From: G965213525 sp965213525
GTDB taxonomy: Bacteria > Actinomycetota > Acidimicrobiia > Acidimicrobiales > Poriferisodalaceae
Direction of reading: 5' to 3'
Length of the DNA stretch: 64,000 bases
Assembly: GCA_965213525.1 (NCBI GenBank)
Contig: OZ243889.1
Location: forward strand, 1,116,001-1,180,000
The first letter of the stretch is position 1, and every line of letters begins with the position of its first letter. The notes under the pieces are model-generated. The model saw only the letters and a program-made list of their open reading frames with translations. It ran no database searches and was not told the DNA's origin. Shown here one piece after another: positions 34,625 through 42,590 of the stretch. Position numbers and translations under genes: made by a program.

Positions 34625-35854
34625 TCATCGCACCGCCGAGGACTCGCGGTCGGCGAGCGGAAGGACCGGGTTGGGGCCGTCGGTCTCGTGGCGGTACTCG
34701 CGCCCGTTGGCCTCGCGGTTGGCGTCGATGACCTGCTCGCTCGGGATGCCGCCGGCGTGCACGGCGGCTTGGTACGCGAAGAACCGGTGGTCGTTCGGCA
34801 GGTCGCCCATGGGCGTGTAGCCGAGCCCGTCGGCGGTGAGGTCCACGGTCGAGGTCAAGATGTCGCGGACGTACTGCTTGTTCGGTTCGAAGGTGACGGG
34901 GGTGTCGGGGAGCTCCTTGGGCAACAGCTCGGCCGGCTCGACACCATCGAAGCGTCGCAGGAGGTCACAGGCGCCCTGCAGCTGTCCGAGCTCCATCTCG
35001 AGGTGGAGGTCCCAGATCCGCTTGATCCGCTCGTCGGTCTCGTTCTGCAGCATCGACCAGTACAGGTAGACCTCGTTGTACTCGTGGAACACGAGCTGCT
35101 CGAGCCACGAGTCGAGCGGGTCGAACAACGACCCGTAGTGGGTGACGTGCTCCTCCTCGACCTGGGCGATCTCGGCGTAGAGCGCACGGGCGATCGGCTC
35201 GACCCAGTCCGTACCGTGGTTCATGTAGAAGTTCATCGTCTGCTGCTCGGCGGCGACGATCGTCATCACGTGCAACCGGGTCAGGGGGTGCACCGTGTGC
35301 GCGTCGTAGTGGCCGTTGACGGTGTCGCGGGGGTCGCGGTGGTGGAACATCGTCGGGCGCCCCGGCGTGATCTCGGTGAGCGAGTCGGTGAGCTCCTCGG
35401 CGTGACGGCCGTTCATCAGCTCGTAGAGGTTGGCGTAGCGGTACAGGTGGTCGAAGTCCTCGAGCAAGCCGAAGTCGAGCGCCATCTTGATGGCTGGGTC
35501 GGGTTCCTGGCGGGCGAGCCATGCGGTGAGGTCGACGGCGACCTGCTCGTAGCCGATCGTCGTCTCGAGCGGCGACTGGTCACCTGGGTTGAGTCCGTTG
35601 ACCGCCTTCTGCTGCTGCTGCTCGACACGCCGGGCCATGGCGAGGTGCTCCCGAATGGCCGGGTTGTCGGTGTGGCGGTGGAACTGGTGGGAGAACATGA
35701 TCGATTCGACCTCGACACCGTTCATCAGGATGACGCGTGTGCGGGTGTACGGATCCGCCTCGAGCTTGTCGTACGGGCCTGCCATCAGGTCAGACCAGCT
35801 GCGAAACTGATCCTCCAGTGGCATGCCCTTCTGGTCCAGTGGGTTCATCGCCAT
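34625..35854 (-). CDS. Large ferritin-like protein of unknown function
   Basis: A 409-residue, Met/His/Glu-rich helical protein with no signal peptide. IARALYAEIAQVEEEHVTHY and LEQLVFHEYNEVYLYWSML, then KRIWDLHLEMELGQL, look like ferritin-type metal-binding helices; TIVAAEQQTMNFYMNHG adds another. ATG 35854 is chosen for the GAGGAA sequence about 10 bases upstream; the frame extends further without coding character. Paired with the smaller ferritin-like gene downstream. The exact family was not recognised. Confidence 0.6.
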   Translation of the reverse strand: MAMNPLDQKGMPLEDQFRSWSDLMAGPYDKLEADPYTRTRVILMNGVEVESIMFSHQFHRHTDNPAIREHLAMARRVEQQQQKAVNGLNPGDQSPLETTIGYEQVAVDLTAWLARQEPDPAIKMALDFGLLEDFDHLYRYANLYELMNGRHAEELTDSLTEITPGRPTMFHHRDPRDTVNGHYDAHTVHPLTRLHVMTIVAAEQQTMNFYMNHGTDWVEPIARALYAEIAQVEEEHVTHYGSLFDPLDSWLEQLVFHEYNEVYLYWSMLQNETDERIKRIWDLHLEMELGQLQGACDLLRRFDGVEPAELLPKELPDTPVTFEPNKQYVRDILTSTVDLTADGLGYTPMGDLPNDHRFFAYQAAVHAGGIPSEQVIDANREANGREYRHETDGPNPVLPLADRESSAVR

Positions 35855-36069
35855 GTCGTCTCGCTTCCTCGTTGCACTGATGCTTCTGACGGTCCGGGAT
35901 CGTGACGCAGAGGTCACTCGACTGCTCGGGTCGGTGGTCTGCGCGAGCCCGTCGCTCCGTTGGATCGGCGTACCCACGTCAGGCGGCGCGTAACACCACC
36001 CCGCGCAGATGACCCGATCGCCGAGATCGCCGGCACGGGGCCCGGCCCGACGATGACACACCCCCTCTC

Positions 36070-36075
36070 TAGGCT
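36070..36075 (+). promoter_or_regulatory. Candidate -10 box of the truncated DUF222 copy
   Basis: TAGGCT ends six bases before ATG 36082, as TACGAT does in the full-length copy at 16.1 kb; the flanking TGACACACCCCC and GAACGCATGTTCGAT are shared. The promoter was duplicated with the gene. Confidence 0.45.
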
Positions 36076-36081
36076 GAACGC

Positions 36082-36798
36082 ATGTTCGATCGGGGTGGGC
36101 CGGCGGGGGTGTGTGACCGGGTGTCAGATGCTGCCGTGGGCGCGGAGGCGGCCCAACGGGAACTGACCGCCGGGGTGGTCGACCTGGTCCGCTCGGGCGC
36201 TCATGAGATCGACGGTGCCCGTTCGGCGGTGCGTTGGCTGATCCTGCGCTGCGGGCTCGGTGAGCGTGACGCCCGCCGCCTGGTCCGCCGGGCCCGCCTG
36301 CTGCTGGGCGTGCCCGTGGTGGCCGACCGGTTCGATGCGGGCCGCCTGGGGGTGGCGATGCTGGACGTGCTCGCCGGTGCGGTCACCCCCGAACGCGTCG
36401 ATGTGGCCTGTCGTGACGCCGTCGTGCTGTGTGACGCCGCGGAGACCGCAGCAGATGTGGCCGGGTTCGAGTTGGTGATGCGCCGCTGGGTCACCCTCGC
36501 TGATGATCACCTCGCCTGCGTCGACTCGGCGGCGGTCTACGACGGGCGGTACTGCTACGCGTCGCGGAGCCTGTTCGGCAGCCTCGAGCTGAATGAACCG
36601 GCGGCCTCGGAGCGCCTTCCGACGAGGGAAGGACCCCAGCGGGCCAACAGGTCACCCGGTCCGCCGCCCAAGCGCCTCCTGGCGCGCCAGGCGCGCCCGT
36701 GCCCGTGCCCGTGCCCGTGCGGACCATCCATCGCCGTACGTACGGCCGCTGGCCATCACGCCACCCTCGAGGGCAGCGATCTCGTCCACGTCCCATGA
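36082..36798 (+). pseudogene. Truncated DUF222 protein lacking its HNH domain
   Basis: The first ~170 codons closely match the protein at 16127-17338, from MFDRGGPAG to RSLFGSLEL. Similarity then stops abruptly, and the linker and whole HNH nuclease are gone. The remaining ~65 codons (NEPAASERLPTREGPQRANR and a PCPCPCPC run from 6-bp repeats) are unrelated. The junction near 36592 is followed by a hairpin (36615-36632) and a perfect 14-bp palindrome (36678-36691). This suggests insertion, deletion or recombination at this repeat. The product would lack nuclease activity. Confidence 0.75.
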
Positions 36799-36885
36799 GC
36801 CCCGCGGTGTCGGGCACCCCGGACGGGTCGGCGGCGTGCACCCGCCACCTGCGTCCGCTGCGTCGGCGATGGGAAGATCTGCGCG

Positions 36886-37638
36886 GTGAGGGACCCGAGG
36901 CTCTACGACTCGATCTCGTCCACGTATCGGGCGACGCGTCGCGCCGACCCGCGCATCGCAGCTCGGATCCATGCTGCGCTGGGTGACGCCGAACGCATCA
37001 TCAACATCGGTGCCGGCACCGGCAACTACGAGCCCGCCGACCGATCGGTCATCGCCGTCGAGCCGTCGGAGGCGATGGTCGATGAGCGACCAGCCGACGC
37101 CGCGCCCGTCGTGCGCGGCGTCGCAGAGGCCCTGCCGGTCCCAGACCGCTCGTTCGATGCTGCGCTGGCGGCGCTGACCCTGCATCACTGGAACGATCGA
37201 CGTCAGGGCCTGCGAGAGATGCGCCGGGTCGCCCGGCGACAGGTGCTGTTCACGTTCGACCCGGTCGAGATCCGCCAGTTCTGGGCACTCGCCTACTGGC
37301 CCACTTCGTTCCGCCTGCCGTCCGAGCAGGACCTCCCCGCCGCCGAGGGCATCGCCGAGCTCCTCGACCTGGTCGACGTCCGGCCGCTGATGGTGCCCGT
37401 CGACTGCACCGACGGGTTCGGGGCCGCATTCTGGGGCCGTCCCGACGCCTACCTCGACCCTCACGTGCAACAGGGCACGTCGTGGCTCGCCCAACTCCCA
37501 CCGGGCGAGCTCGCCGCCGGCGCCGCCCGTCTCGGCGCCGATCTCCGCTCGGGCGAGTGGGACCGCCGACACGGCCACCTCCGGACCCTTGGCGAGCTCG
37601 ACGTCGGCTACCGGCTGGTCATCGCGGCATCGAGCTGA
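36886..37638 (+). CDS. Class I SAM-dependent methyltransferase
   Basis: A 250-residue cytoplasmic methyltransferase (Methyltransf_11 type). Motif I is IINIGAGTGNYEP, motif II lies in SVIAVEPSEAMVDER, then RGVAEALPVPDRSFDAALAA and LTLHHWNDRRQGLREMRRV. Start GTG 36886. It sits alone, convergent with an adenosine-deaminase homologue. The substrate is not predictable. Confidence 0.75.
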   Translation: MRDPRLYDSISSTYRATRRADPRIAARIHAALGDAERIINIGAGTGNYEPADRSVIAVEPSEAMVDERPADAAPVVRGVAEALPVPDRSFDAALAALTLHHWNDRRQGLREMRRVARRQVLFTFDPVEIRQFWALAYWPTSFRLPSEQDLPAAEGIAELLDLVDVRPLMVPVDCTDGFGAAFWGRPDAYLDPHVQQGTSWLAQLPPGELAAGAARLGADLRSGEWDRRHGHLRTLGELDVGYRLVIAASS

Positions 37639-37677
37639 ACGCCGCAAGCCTCCGGAGCGTCAACGCACCTCACCGGC

Positions 37678-38787
37678 TCACACCTCGTTCGACGTCTCGC
37701 CCTCCGATGCAGGCTGGTTTGGCGTCTCGCCCTCCGATGCAGGCTCGTTCCGCGTCTCGCCCTCCGATGCAGGCTCGTTCCGCGTCTCGCCCTCCGATGC
37801 AGGCGGCAGCGTCGCCCGCAAGCGGGCCTTGTCCGCAGCGTCGCAGAACGCGGCGTCGATCGCCCGGTGCTGGGCGGCCACGACCTCCTCGAACCCCCAA
37901 TTGAGCAGCGCCGCAGCCCGACCGAGCTCGCCGACCAGGTCGACGCCCAGCACCTCGGGATCGTCGGTGTTCACCGTCGTCGACACCCCGGCAGCGACCA
38001 GCTCGGGCCAGGGATGATCAGCGACGTCGTCGTACAACAAGGCGCAGTTCGACGACAGGCACACGTTGAGCGTCACGCCGTCCTCGACGAGGCGCCGGAT
38101 GAGGGCCGGGTCCTCGGCCGCACGCACCCCGTGGTCGATGCGCGACACCCCGAGCACGTCGAGGGCGTCGCGCACCCCTGCCGGCCCAGAGGACTCACCG
38201 GCGTGGGCGGTGCGCCCCAGACCGACCGCGCCGGCACGGGCGTAGGCGCCGGCGAAGCGCTCGGCGGTCCGCCCGGTTGCGGCCTCGTTCCCGTCGACCG
38301 ACAGACCCACGACCCGGGCCGGGCGCGCATCCACGATCCAGTCGACCAGCGCCTCGGCCTCCTCGGCGGTCTGGGTCCGCAGGATCGACGGCAGCAGGCG
38401 CACGTCGGGGCCCCCGCCGGCGGCGACCGCATCGAACCCTGCGGCCAACGCTTCGATCAGCTCGTCGGTGGCCAACCCGGCCCAGTGCGTCGGGTTGACG
38501 ATCGCCTCGGCGTACACGATGCCCTGGGCCCGGCAGTACGCGCCGAAGTCCAGCGCCACCTGGCGCGCCGCCCAGACATCTCGCACGAGCGAGCACACCC
38601 AGTCGAGGGTGTCGAGGAACCCAGCCAGGTCCTCGGCGTCATAGAGGCGGTCGAGGGGGCGGGGCAGCGCCTCACCCGCCGCTGCAGCCAGCTCGGCCAC
38701 CCGGGCCGGGGCGAAGGTGCCCTCGAGGTGCACGTGCAGCTCGATCTTGGCCAGCGGCCGCAGCGCTGTCGGATCGAGCGCGCTCAC
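37678..38787 (-). CDS. Adenosine deaminase-family protein with repeat tail
   Basis: A 369-residue deaminase: KIELHVHLEGTFAPARVAEL, LGRTAHAGESSGP, SRIDHGVRA and STTVNTDDPEV give the zinc ligands and catalytic Glu. The last ~40 residues are four copies of PASEGETxNx, from a 30-bp repeat, and should be disordered. Last gene of the five-gene minus-strand operon, 16 bp after the flavoprotein. It differs strongly from the deaminase at 13.5 kb, and its partners (adenine deaminase-like, flavoprotein, di-iron protein) suggest a modified purine or related aminoheterocycle rather than plain adenosine. Confidence 0.8.
   Translation of the reverse strand: MSALDPTALRPLAKIELHVHLEGTFAPARVAELAAAAGEALPRPLDRLYDAEDLAGFLDTLDWVCSLVRDVWAARQVALDFGAYCRAQGIVYAEAIVNPTHWAGLATDELIEALAAGFDAVAAGGGPDVRLLPSILRTQTAEEAEALVDWIVDARPARVVGLSVDGNEAATGRTAERFAGAYARAGAVGLGRTAHAGESSGPAGVRDALDVLGVSRIDHGVRAAEDPALIRRLVEDGVTLNVCLSSNCALLYDDVADHPWPELVAAGVSTTVNTDDPEVLGVDLVGELGRAAALLNWGFEEVVAAQHRAIDAAFCDAADKARLRATLPPASEGETRNEPASEGETRNEPASEGETPNQPASEGETSNEV
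37693..37804 (+). repeat. 30-bp tandem repeat, four copies
   Basis: CGTCTCGCCCTCCGATGCAG starts units at 37693, 37723, 37753 and 37783. Read on the minus strand in frame it encodes (PASEGETxNx)n at the C-terminus of the adenosine-deaminase homologue. The period keeps the reading frame. Confidence 0.9.
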
Positions 38788-38803
38788 CGGCCGTGCCCGG
38801 CGC

Positions 38804-40042
38804 TCACCGGTAGATGCCCGGGGGCGGGTCCCACCCCGTGAGGACGTGCTGGCCGATCTCGGCGTGCTTCCAGTCGACCGGATCGTGCAGTGACAGCGTG
38901 CGGGCGTTGCGCCACCAGCGATCGAAGCCGGCGCCGGCGGCCACCGAGCGGGTGCCCATCAACGAGTGCAGCTCCGAGGTGGCCCGCAGCGCCGCCCGAG
39001 ACGCCGCCGCCTTGGCCGCGTAGATCGGCACCGCCAGCTCGGTGCGCGAGATCTCGTCGCGCTCGAAGGCGTCGAGCAGGTCAGCGGTGCGGATCGTGAG
39101 GGCGTGGGCGGCGGCCAGATCGCTCGTCAGCTCGCCGGTGAGGCGCCGCACGTAGGGGTCCTCGGTGGCCACCTCCACCCCGCCGGCCGCCCACGGCCGA
39201 CTGCGTTCGGCGACGAAGGGCACCGCGTCGGCGATCGCCCCGACGCCGATGCCGACCAACACCGCAGCGAAGCCCGCCTGGTACCGGAGGCTCGCATGGG
39301 GCAGTGGCGCCCGACCCGGCACCGAGGCCACCCACTCGGGTGGACATTGCACGGCGTCGAAGGTGATCGTCCCTGAATCGGTGGCGCGCTGCCCGAGCGC
39401 GTCCCAGTCCCGGTGCACCGTCACCCCGGGGGTGCCACGGGGGATCAGGAGCAGCTGCATGCCGAGGATCGGCACCTCCTCGGTGGCGGCGGCCGGGTTG
39501 AACGCCCAGGTGGCGATGTGGTCGGCCTCGGCTGCGCCGGTCGTGTAGATCTTCCTGCCGTCGACGACGAAGCCGCCGTCGTCGGTGGGCGTGGCGATGG
39601 TGGTGAGGGGATCCTCGGCGGTGCGGCCACCCTCGGCCACCGCCAGCCCGAGCACGGCCCCGCCGGCCACCAGGCCCCCGAGGCGGCGGCGCTGGGCGTC
39701 GGGGCAGTACACGACGATCTCGCGCGTCAGCTCGTCGTGGACCTTGAAGACCTGGGCCACGGCCGAGTCGGCCACCGCAAGGCGGACCTGCAGTTCGAGG
39801 CTGCAGCGGTGCGACGCTCCCCCACCACCGAGGTCGGCGGCCAACCCGCTCGTCATGGCCCGCAGGCCCCGCAGGGCGGCCATCGACTCGGTGGGGTACC
39901 GGCCCCGCTCGTCGTTGGCCCGGGCCGCCGATGCGATGACGTCGTCGAGCACCTTCTGAGCCTCGGCGACGATCTCGGTCTCCTCGGGCACCAGCCCGGG
40001 TGGTGGGATGGCCGCACCGAGCAGCGGGGGCAGCGCGCTCAC
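38804..40042 (-). CDS. Acyl-CoA dehydrogenase-type flavoprotein
   Basis: A 412-residue protein of the acyl-CoA dehydrogenase fold. Visible: N-terminal helices with GLAADLGGGGASHRCSLELQ, middle domain VLGLAVAEGG and FVVDGRKIYTTGAAEADHIA, DALGQRATDSGTITFDAVQC, and C-terminal RATSELHSLMGTRSVAAGAG. The pattern is close to SfnB/DszC-like FMN monooxygenases rather than true dehydrogenases, and no acyl-CoA catalytic base is evident. GTG 40042 overlaps the adenine-deaminase stop (GTGA). Flanked by two deaminases, it may oxygenate a ring. That is inference. Confidence 0.7.
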   Translation of the reverse strand: MSALPPLLGAAIPPPGLVPEETEIVAEAQKVLDDVIASAARANDERGRYPTESMAALRGLRAMTSGLAADLGGGGASHRCSLELQVRLAVADSAVAQVFKVHDELTREIVVYCPDAQRRRLGGLVAGGAVLGLAVAEGGRTAEDPLTTIATPTDDGGFVVDGRKIYTTGAAEADHIATWAFNPAAATEEVPILGMQLLLIPRGTPGVTVHRDWDALGQRATDSGTITFDAVQCPPEWVASVPGRAPLPHASLRYQAGFAAVLVGIGVGAIADAVPFVAERSRPWAAGGVEVATEDPYVRRLTGELTSDLAAAHALTIRTADLLDAFERDEISRTELAVPIYAAKAAASRAALRATSELHSLMGTRSVAAGAGFDRWWRNARTLSLHDPVDWKHAEIGQHVLTGWDPPPGIYR

Positions 40043-41877
40043 GGGGCACCTCCGGTGGGATCGTGGACGTGAGACGGACAGCGACAGCACATGACGACGG
40101 GCACGAAGCTCTGGGTGGGGGTGTCGATCAACCCCCGCTCGGTGAGGCCGTAGTCGGGCACCCCGGCGAGCCCCACGAAGGCGAGGATCATGAACGGGCT
40201 GGCCACCTCGCACCCGAGCCCCCGCGCCGCAGCGTTGACGCCGTCAGACGCCTCGAGCACCTCCTCGAAGGGCCGGTCCGACATGATCCCGCCCACCGCC
40301 AGCGGGGCGGCGGCCAGCACCTGGCCGTCGCGCACAGCGACGTACCCGCCGCCGAGATCGCCCAGGGCGTTGGCGGCGGCGGCCATCTCGGCGTCAGAGG
40401 TGCCGACCACCACGAGGTTCTGGTTCTCGCAGTTCGTCGTCGAGGCCAGGGCGCCAGCTCGCAGACCGAAGCCTCGCACGAACCCGCATGCCCGGCCGTC
40501 GGTGCCGTGGTGGCGGTCGACGACGGCGATCTTGGCCACGTCGACGGCCGGGTCGGCCACGACGTTGCCGTCGACCACGGCCAGCTCGGCCTCGAAGGCC
40601 CGCTTGAAGTAGCCGTCGTACATCTCCATCGCCCGCACGACGGCGATCTCGTCCTCAGCGGCGTCGGCAGCCACGACGAACGCCGCGGGTCCGAAGTCCG
40701 GGGCCAGGTGCACCGTGGCGTACAGGTCGTCGGGCACCGTGTCGGGGTTGTCGAAGGCGGGCGCGCCGTCGCGCCCCACCACGACGCCGTCGACCAGCAC
40801 CAACGACGGCACCACCTCGGCGAGGTCGTCGAGGATCATCAGATCGGCCCGGCGGGTGGGGGTGACCGAGCCGACGACGTGGTCGAGGCGGTAGTGGGCG
40901 GCGGCGTTCAGCGTGGCCATCCGGTACGCATCGACCACCGGGACACCGGTCGCGATCGCCGAGCGCACGTGGTGGTCGATGTGGCCGATCCGGTGGAGGT
41001 CCTCGACGTGGCGGTCGTCGGCGCAGAACGACACGTGGGCGAACCCGGCGCGCACCGCATCGACGTCGGCGAACACCAGGGGCACGTTGTCGTTCATCGA
41101 CCCCGACATGACCGTCACCATCATCCCGAGGCGCAGGCGCTCGAGCACCTCGGCGGTGTCGAAGGCGTTGTGGTCATCAGAGATGCCCCCAGCGGCGTAG
41201 GCCCAGAGGGGTTCGTCGGCCAGGCGAGCGGTGTGGCCGGTGTTGCGACGCCCCAAGGCCAGGGTGAGCGACTGCGCCCGGGCCGAGCGGTCATCCAGAT
41301 CGAAGGGGTTGGACTCTCCGAGGGTCACGGTGTGAGCCCGTGGGATGCGCACCAGCTGCTCGTCCTCGGTGACCGTCGCCCCGCCGAGCTCGAGCGCGGG
41401 CACCCGGGGGATGCGGTGGGAGATCTGGGCGAGGATCCGCAGCGGGGTGCCGGTGGTGCCCACCCAGTCCATGGCGTCGGCGCCGGCGACGTTGCCGATG
41501 CAGTTCGGGTCGGCGAGGACGGTGGTGGTCCCCCGGGGCACCACGCATCGGGCCAGCTCGCCGGGGGTGAGCATCGTGTACTCGATGTGCAGGTGGGTGT
41601 CGATGAAGGTGGGGCTGACGAACGCCCCGGCGGCGTCGATCTCGTCTTCGGCGTCGAGGCGGCCGGGCGGCACGACCGCCGCCACGAAGGCGCCGCACAT
41701 CACGACGTCGCGCTCGAGGACCTCGCCGGAGTGCACGGCCAGCAGGCGCCCGCCGCGCACCGCGAGATCGCCGGGTTCATGACCACCGGCCACCCGGCGG
41801 AGCCGTTGCAACTCGGCGGGGGTGGCGACGAGGTGCGCGCCGACGGCGCCGACCGCGGCCGCCGCGGGCGGGGTCAG
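40039..41877 (-). CDS. Adenine deaminase homologue
   Basis: About 612 residues of the amidohydrolase superfamily. Matches to adenine deaminase: SPTFIDTHLHIEYTMLTPGE, LGES, NTGHTARLADEPLWAYAAGG then SDDHN, and FCADDRHVEDLHRIGHIDHH, with a C-terminal TTNCENQNLVVVGTSDAEMA. The usual DPHE after the barrel's second strand is DPNC here, so specificity may differ. The start is unclear: CTG 41877 makes a four-base CTGA overlap with the upstream gene like its neighbours; TTG 41811 is the main alternative. It sits in the five-gene operon. Confidence 0.75.
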   Translation of the reverse strand: MTPPAAAAVGAVGAHLVATPAELQRLRRVAGGHEPGDLAVRGGRLLAVHSGEVLERDVVMCGAFVAAVVPPGRLDAEDEIDAAGAFVSPTFIDTHLHIEYTMLTPGELARCVVPRGTTTVLADPNCIGNVAGADAMDWVGTTGTPLRILAQISHRIPRVPALELGGATVTEDEQLVRIPRAHTVTLGESNPFDLDDRSARAQSLTLALGRRNTGHTARLADEPLWAYAAGGISDDHNAFDTAEVLERLRLGMMVTVMSGSMNDNVPLVFADVDAVRAGFAHVSFCADDRHVEDLHRIGHIDHHVRSAIATGVPVVDAYRMATLNAAAHYRLDHVVGSVTPTRRADLMILDDLAEVVPSLVLVDGVVVGRDGAPAFDNPDTVPDDLYATVHLAPDFGPAAFVVAADAAEDEIAVVRAMEMYDGYFKRAFEAELAVVDGNVVADPAVDVAKIAVVDRHHGTDGRACGFVRGFGLRAGALASTTNCENQNLVVVGTSDAEMAAAANALGDLGGGYVAVRDGQVLAAAPLAVGGIMSDRPFEEVLEASDGVNAAARGLGCEVASPFMILAFVGLAGVPDYGLTERGLIDTPTQSFVPVVMCCRCPSHVHDPTGGAP

Positions 41878-42590
41878 CTGCTCACCGCGGCGAGGCGGCG
41901 CTCGAAGGCGATCCGCCCGGCCTGCTCGCGCTCGAAGGCGCCCCACACCCGGTCACGCACCCGTTGTTGGGCCTCTGTCGTGGTGGCGTAGCGCTCGACG
42001 GTGCGCCGGCCGATCAGCACGTGGAACCGCTCGTCGGGCACGACCTTGTCGAGCACGGCGTTGGTGGACGCCGGCAGCCGTGGCCGCAGATCCTCGAAGG
42101 CCTGCACCGCGCCGAGCTCGCCAGCGATGTTGTGGGCGGCCACCTTCTCGAGCGTGTCGGCACCGGCGGGGTACCAGACCTGGATCCACTCGACCCACTC
42201 GGGCTCGGGCTCCCAGCCCTGCATCGTGCCGCCCAGCTCGTCGAGGTGGCGGGCGAACAGGTGGTGGTGCTTGCCCTCGTCGGCGATCTGGCGGGTGAGG
42301 GCGTAGAAGACGTCTTCCTCGGTGACGTCGGCCAGCCAGGCGCCGATGAACTGAGCGGCCTGGCGCTCGTACCACGCCTGGAAGGCGACCCACTCCCTCA
42401 GCTCGGCGCCCTCCATCGGCCGCCCGGCCCCGAAGCCCTGCTCGGCGGTGGACAGCTCACCCCGCCGCACGGCCAGCTCGGCGCACAGCTCGTCGTAGAA
42501 GACCGACGGGACGAGAGCTCGGTCGCTCGGGCCCCGTTCGCTTGGGCCCCGGTCGCTCGGGCCCCGTTCGCTGGGGGCGGCGACGCTCAT
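41874..42590 (-). CDS. Ferritin-like di-iron-type protein
   Basis: A 238-residue helical protein. Candidate iron ligands are E75 (AWYERQAAQF), E105 and H108 (DEGKHHHLF), E158 (NIAGELGAV) and E187 and H190 (DERFHVLI): two ExxH pairs plus two Glu, the classic four-helix di-iron layout. Residues 7-24 are a Ser/Arg/Gly repeat (SERGPSDRGPSERGPSDR) from a 15-bp repeat. ATG 42590 overlaps the upstream stop as ATGA. In a deaminase/amidohydrolase operon, an oxygenase or N-oxygenase role is possible; nothing more specific can be supported. Confidence 0.65.
   Translation of the reverse strand: MSVAAPSERGPSDRGPSERGPSDRALVPSVFYDELCAELAVRRGELSTAEQGFGAGRPMEGAELREWVAFQAWYERQAAQFIGAWLADVTEEDVFYALTRQIADEGKHHHLFARHLDELGGTMQGWEPEPEWVEWIQVWYPAGADTLEKVAAHNIAGELGAVQAFEDLRPRLPASTNAVLDKVVPDERFHVLIGRRTVERYATTTEAQQRVRDRVWGAFEREQAGRIAFERRLAAVSS
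42521..42574 (+). repeat. 15-bp tandem repeat
   Basis: About four units alternating GGTCGCTCGGGCCCC and GTTCGCTTGGGCCCC. On the minus strand it encodes the N-terminal (GPSER/GPSDR)n tail of the di-iron-type protein. Confidence 0.8.

Noticed and set aside
40000..41991. A 663-codon plus-strand frame opposite the adenine deaminase homologue
   Set aside because: Low-complexity antisense shadow; the minus strand carries clear metal-binding motifs.
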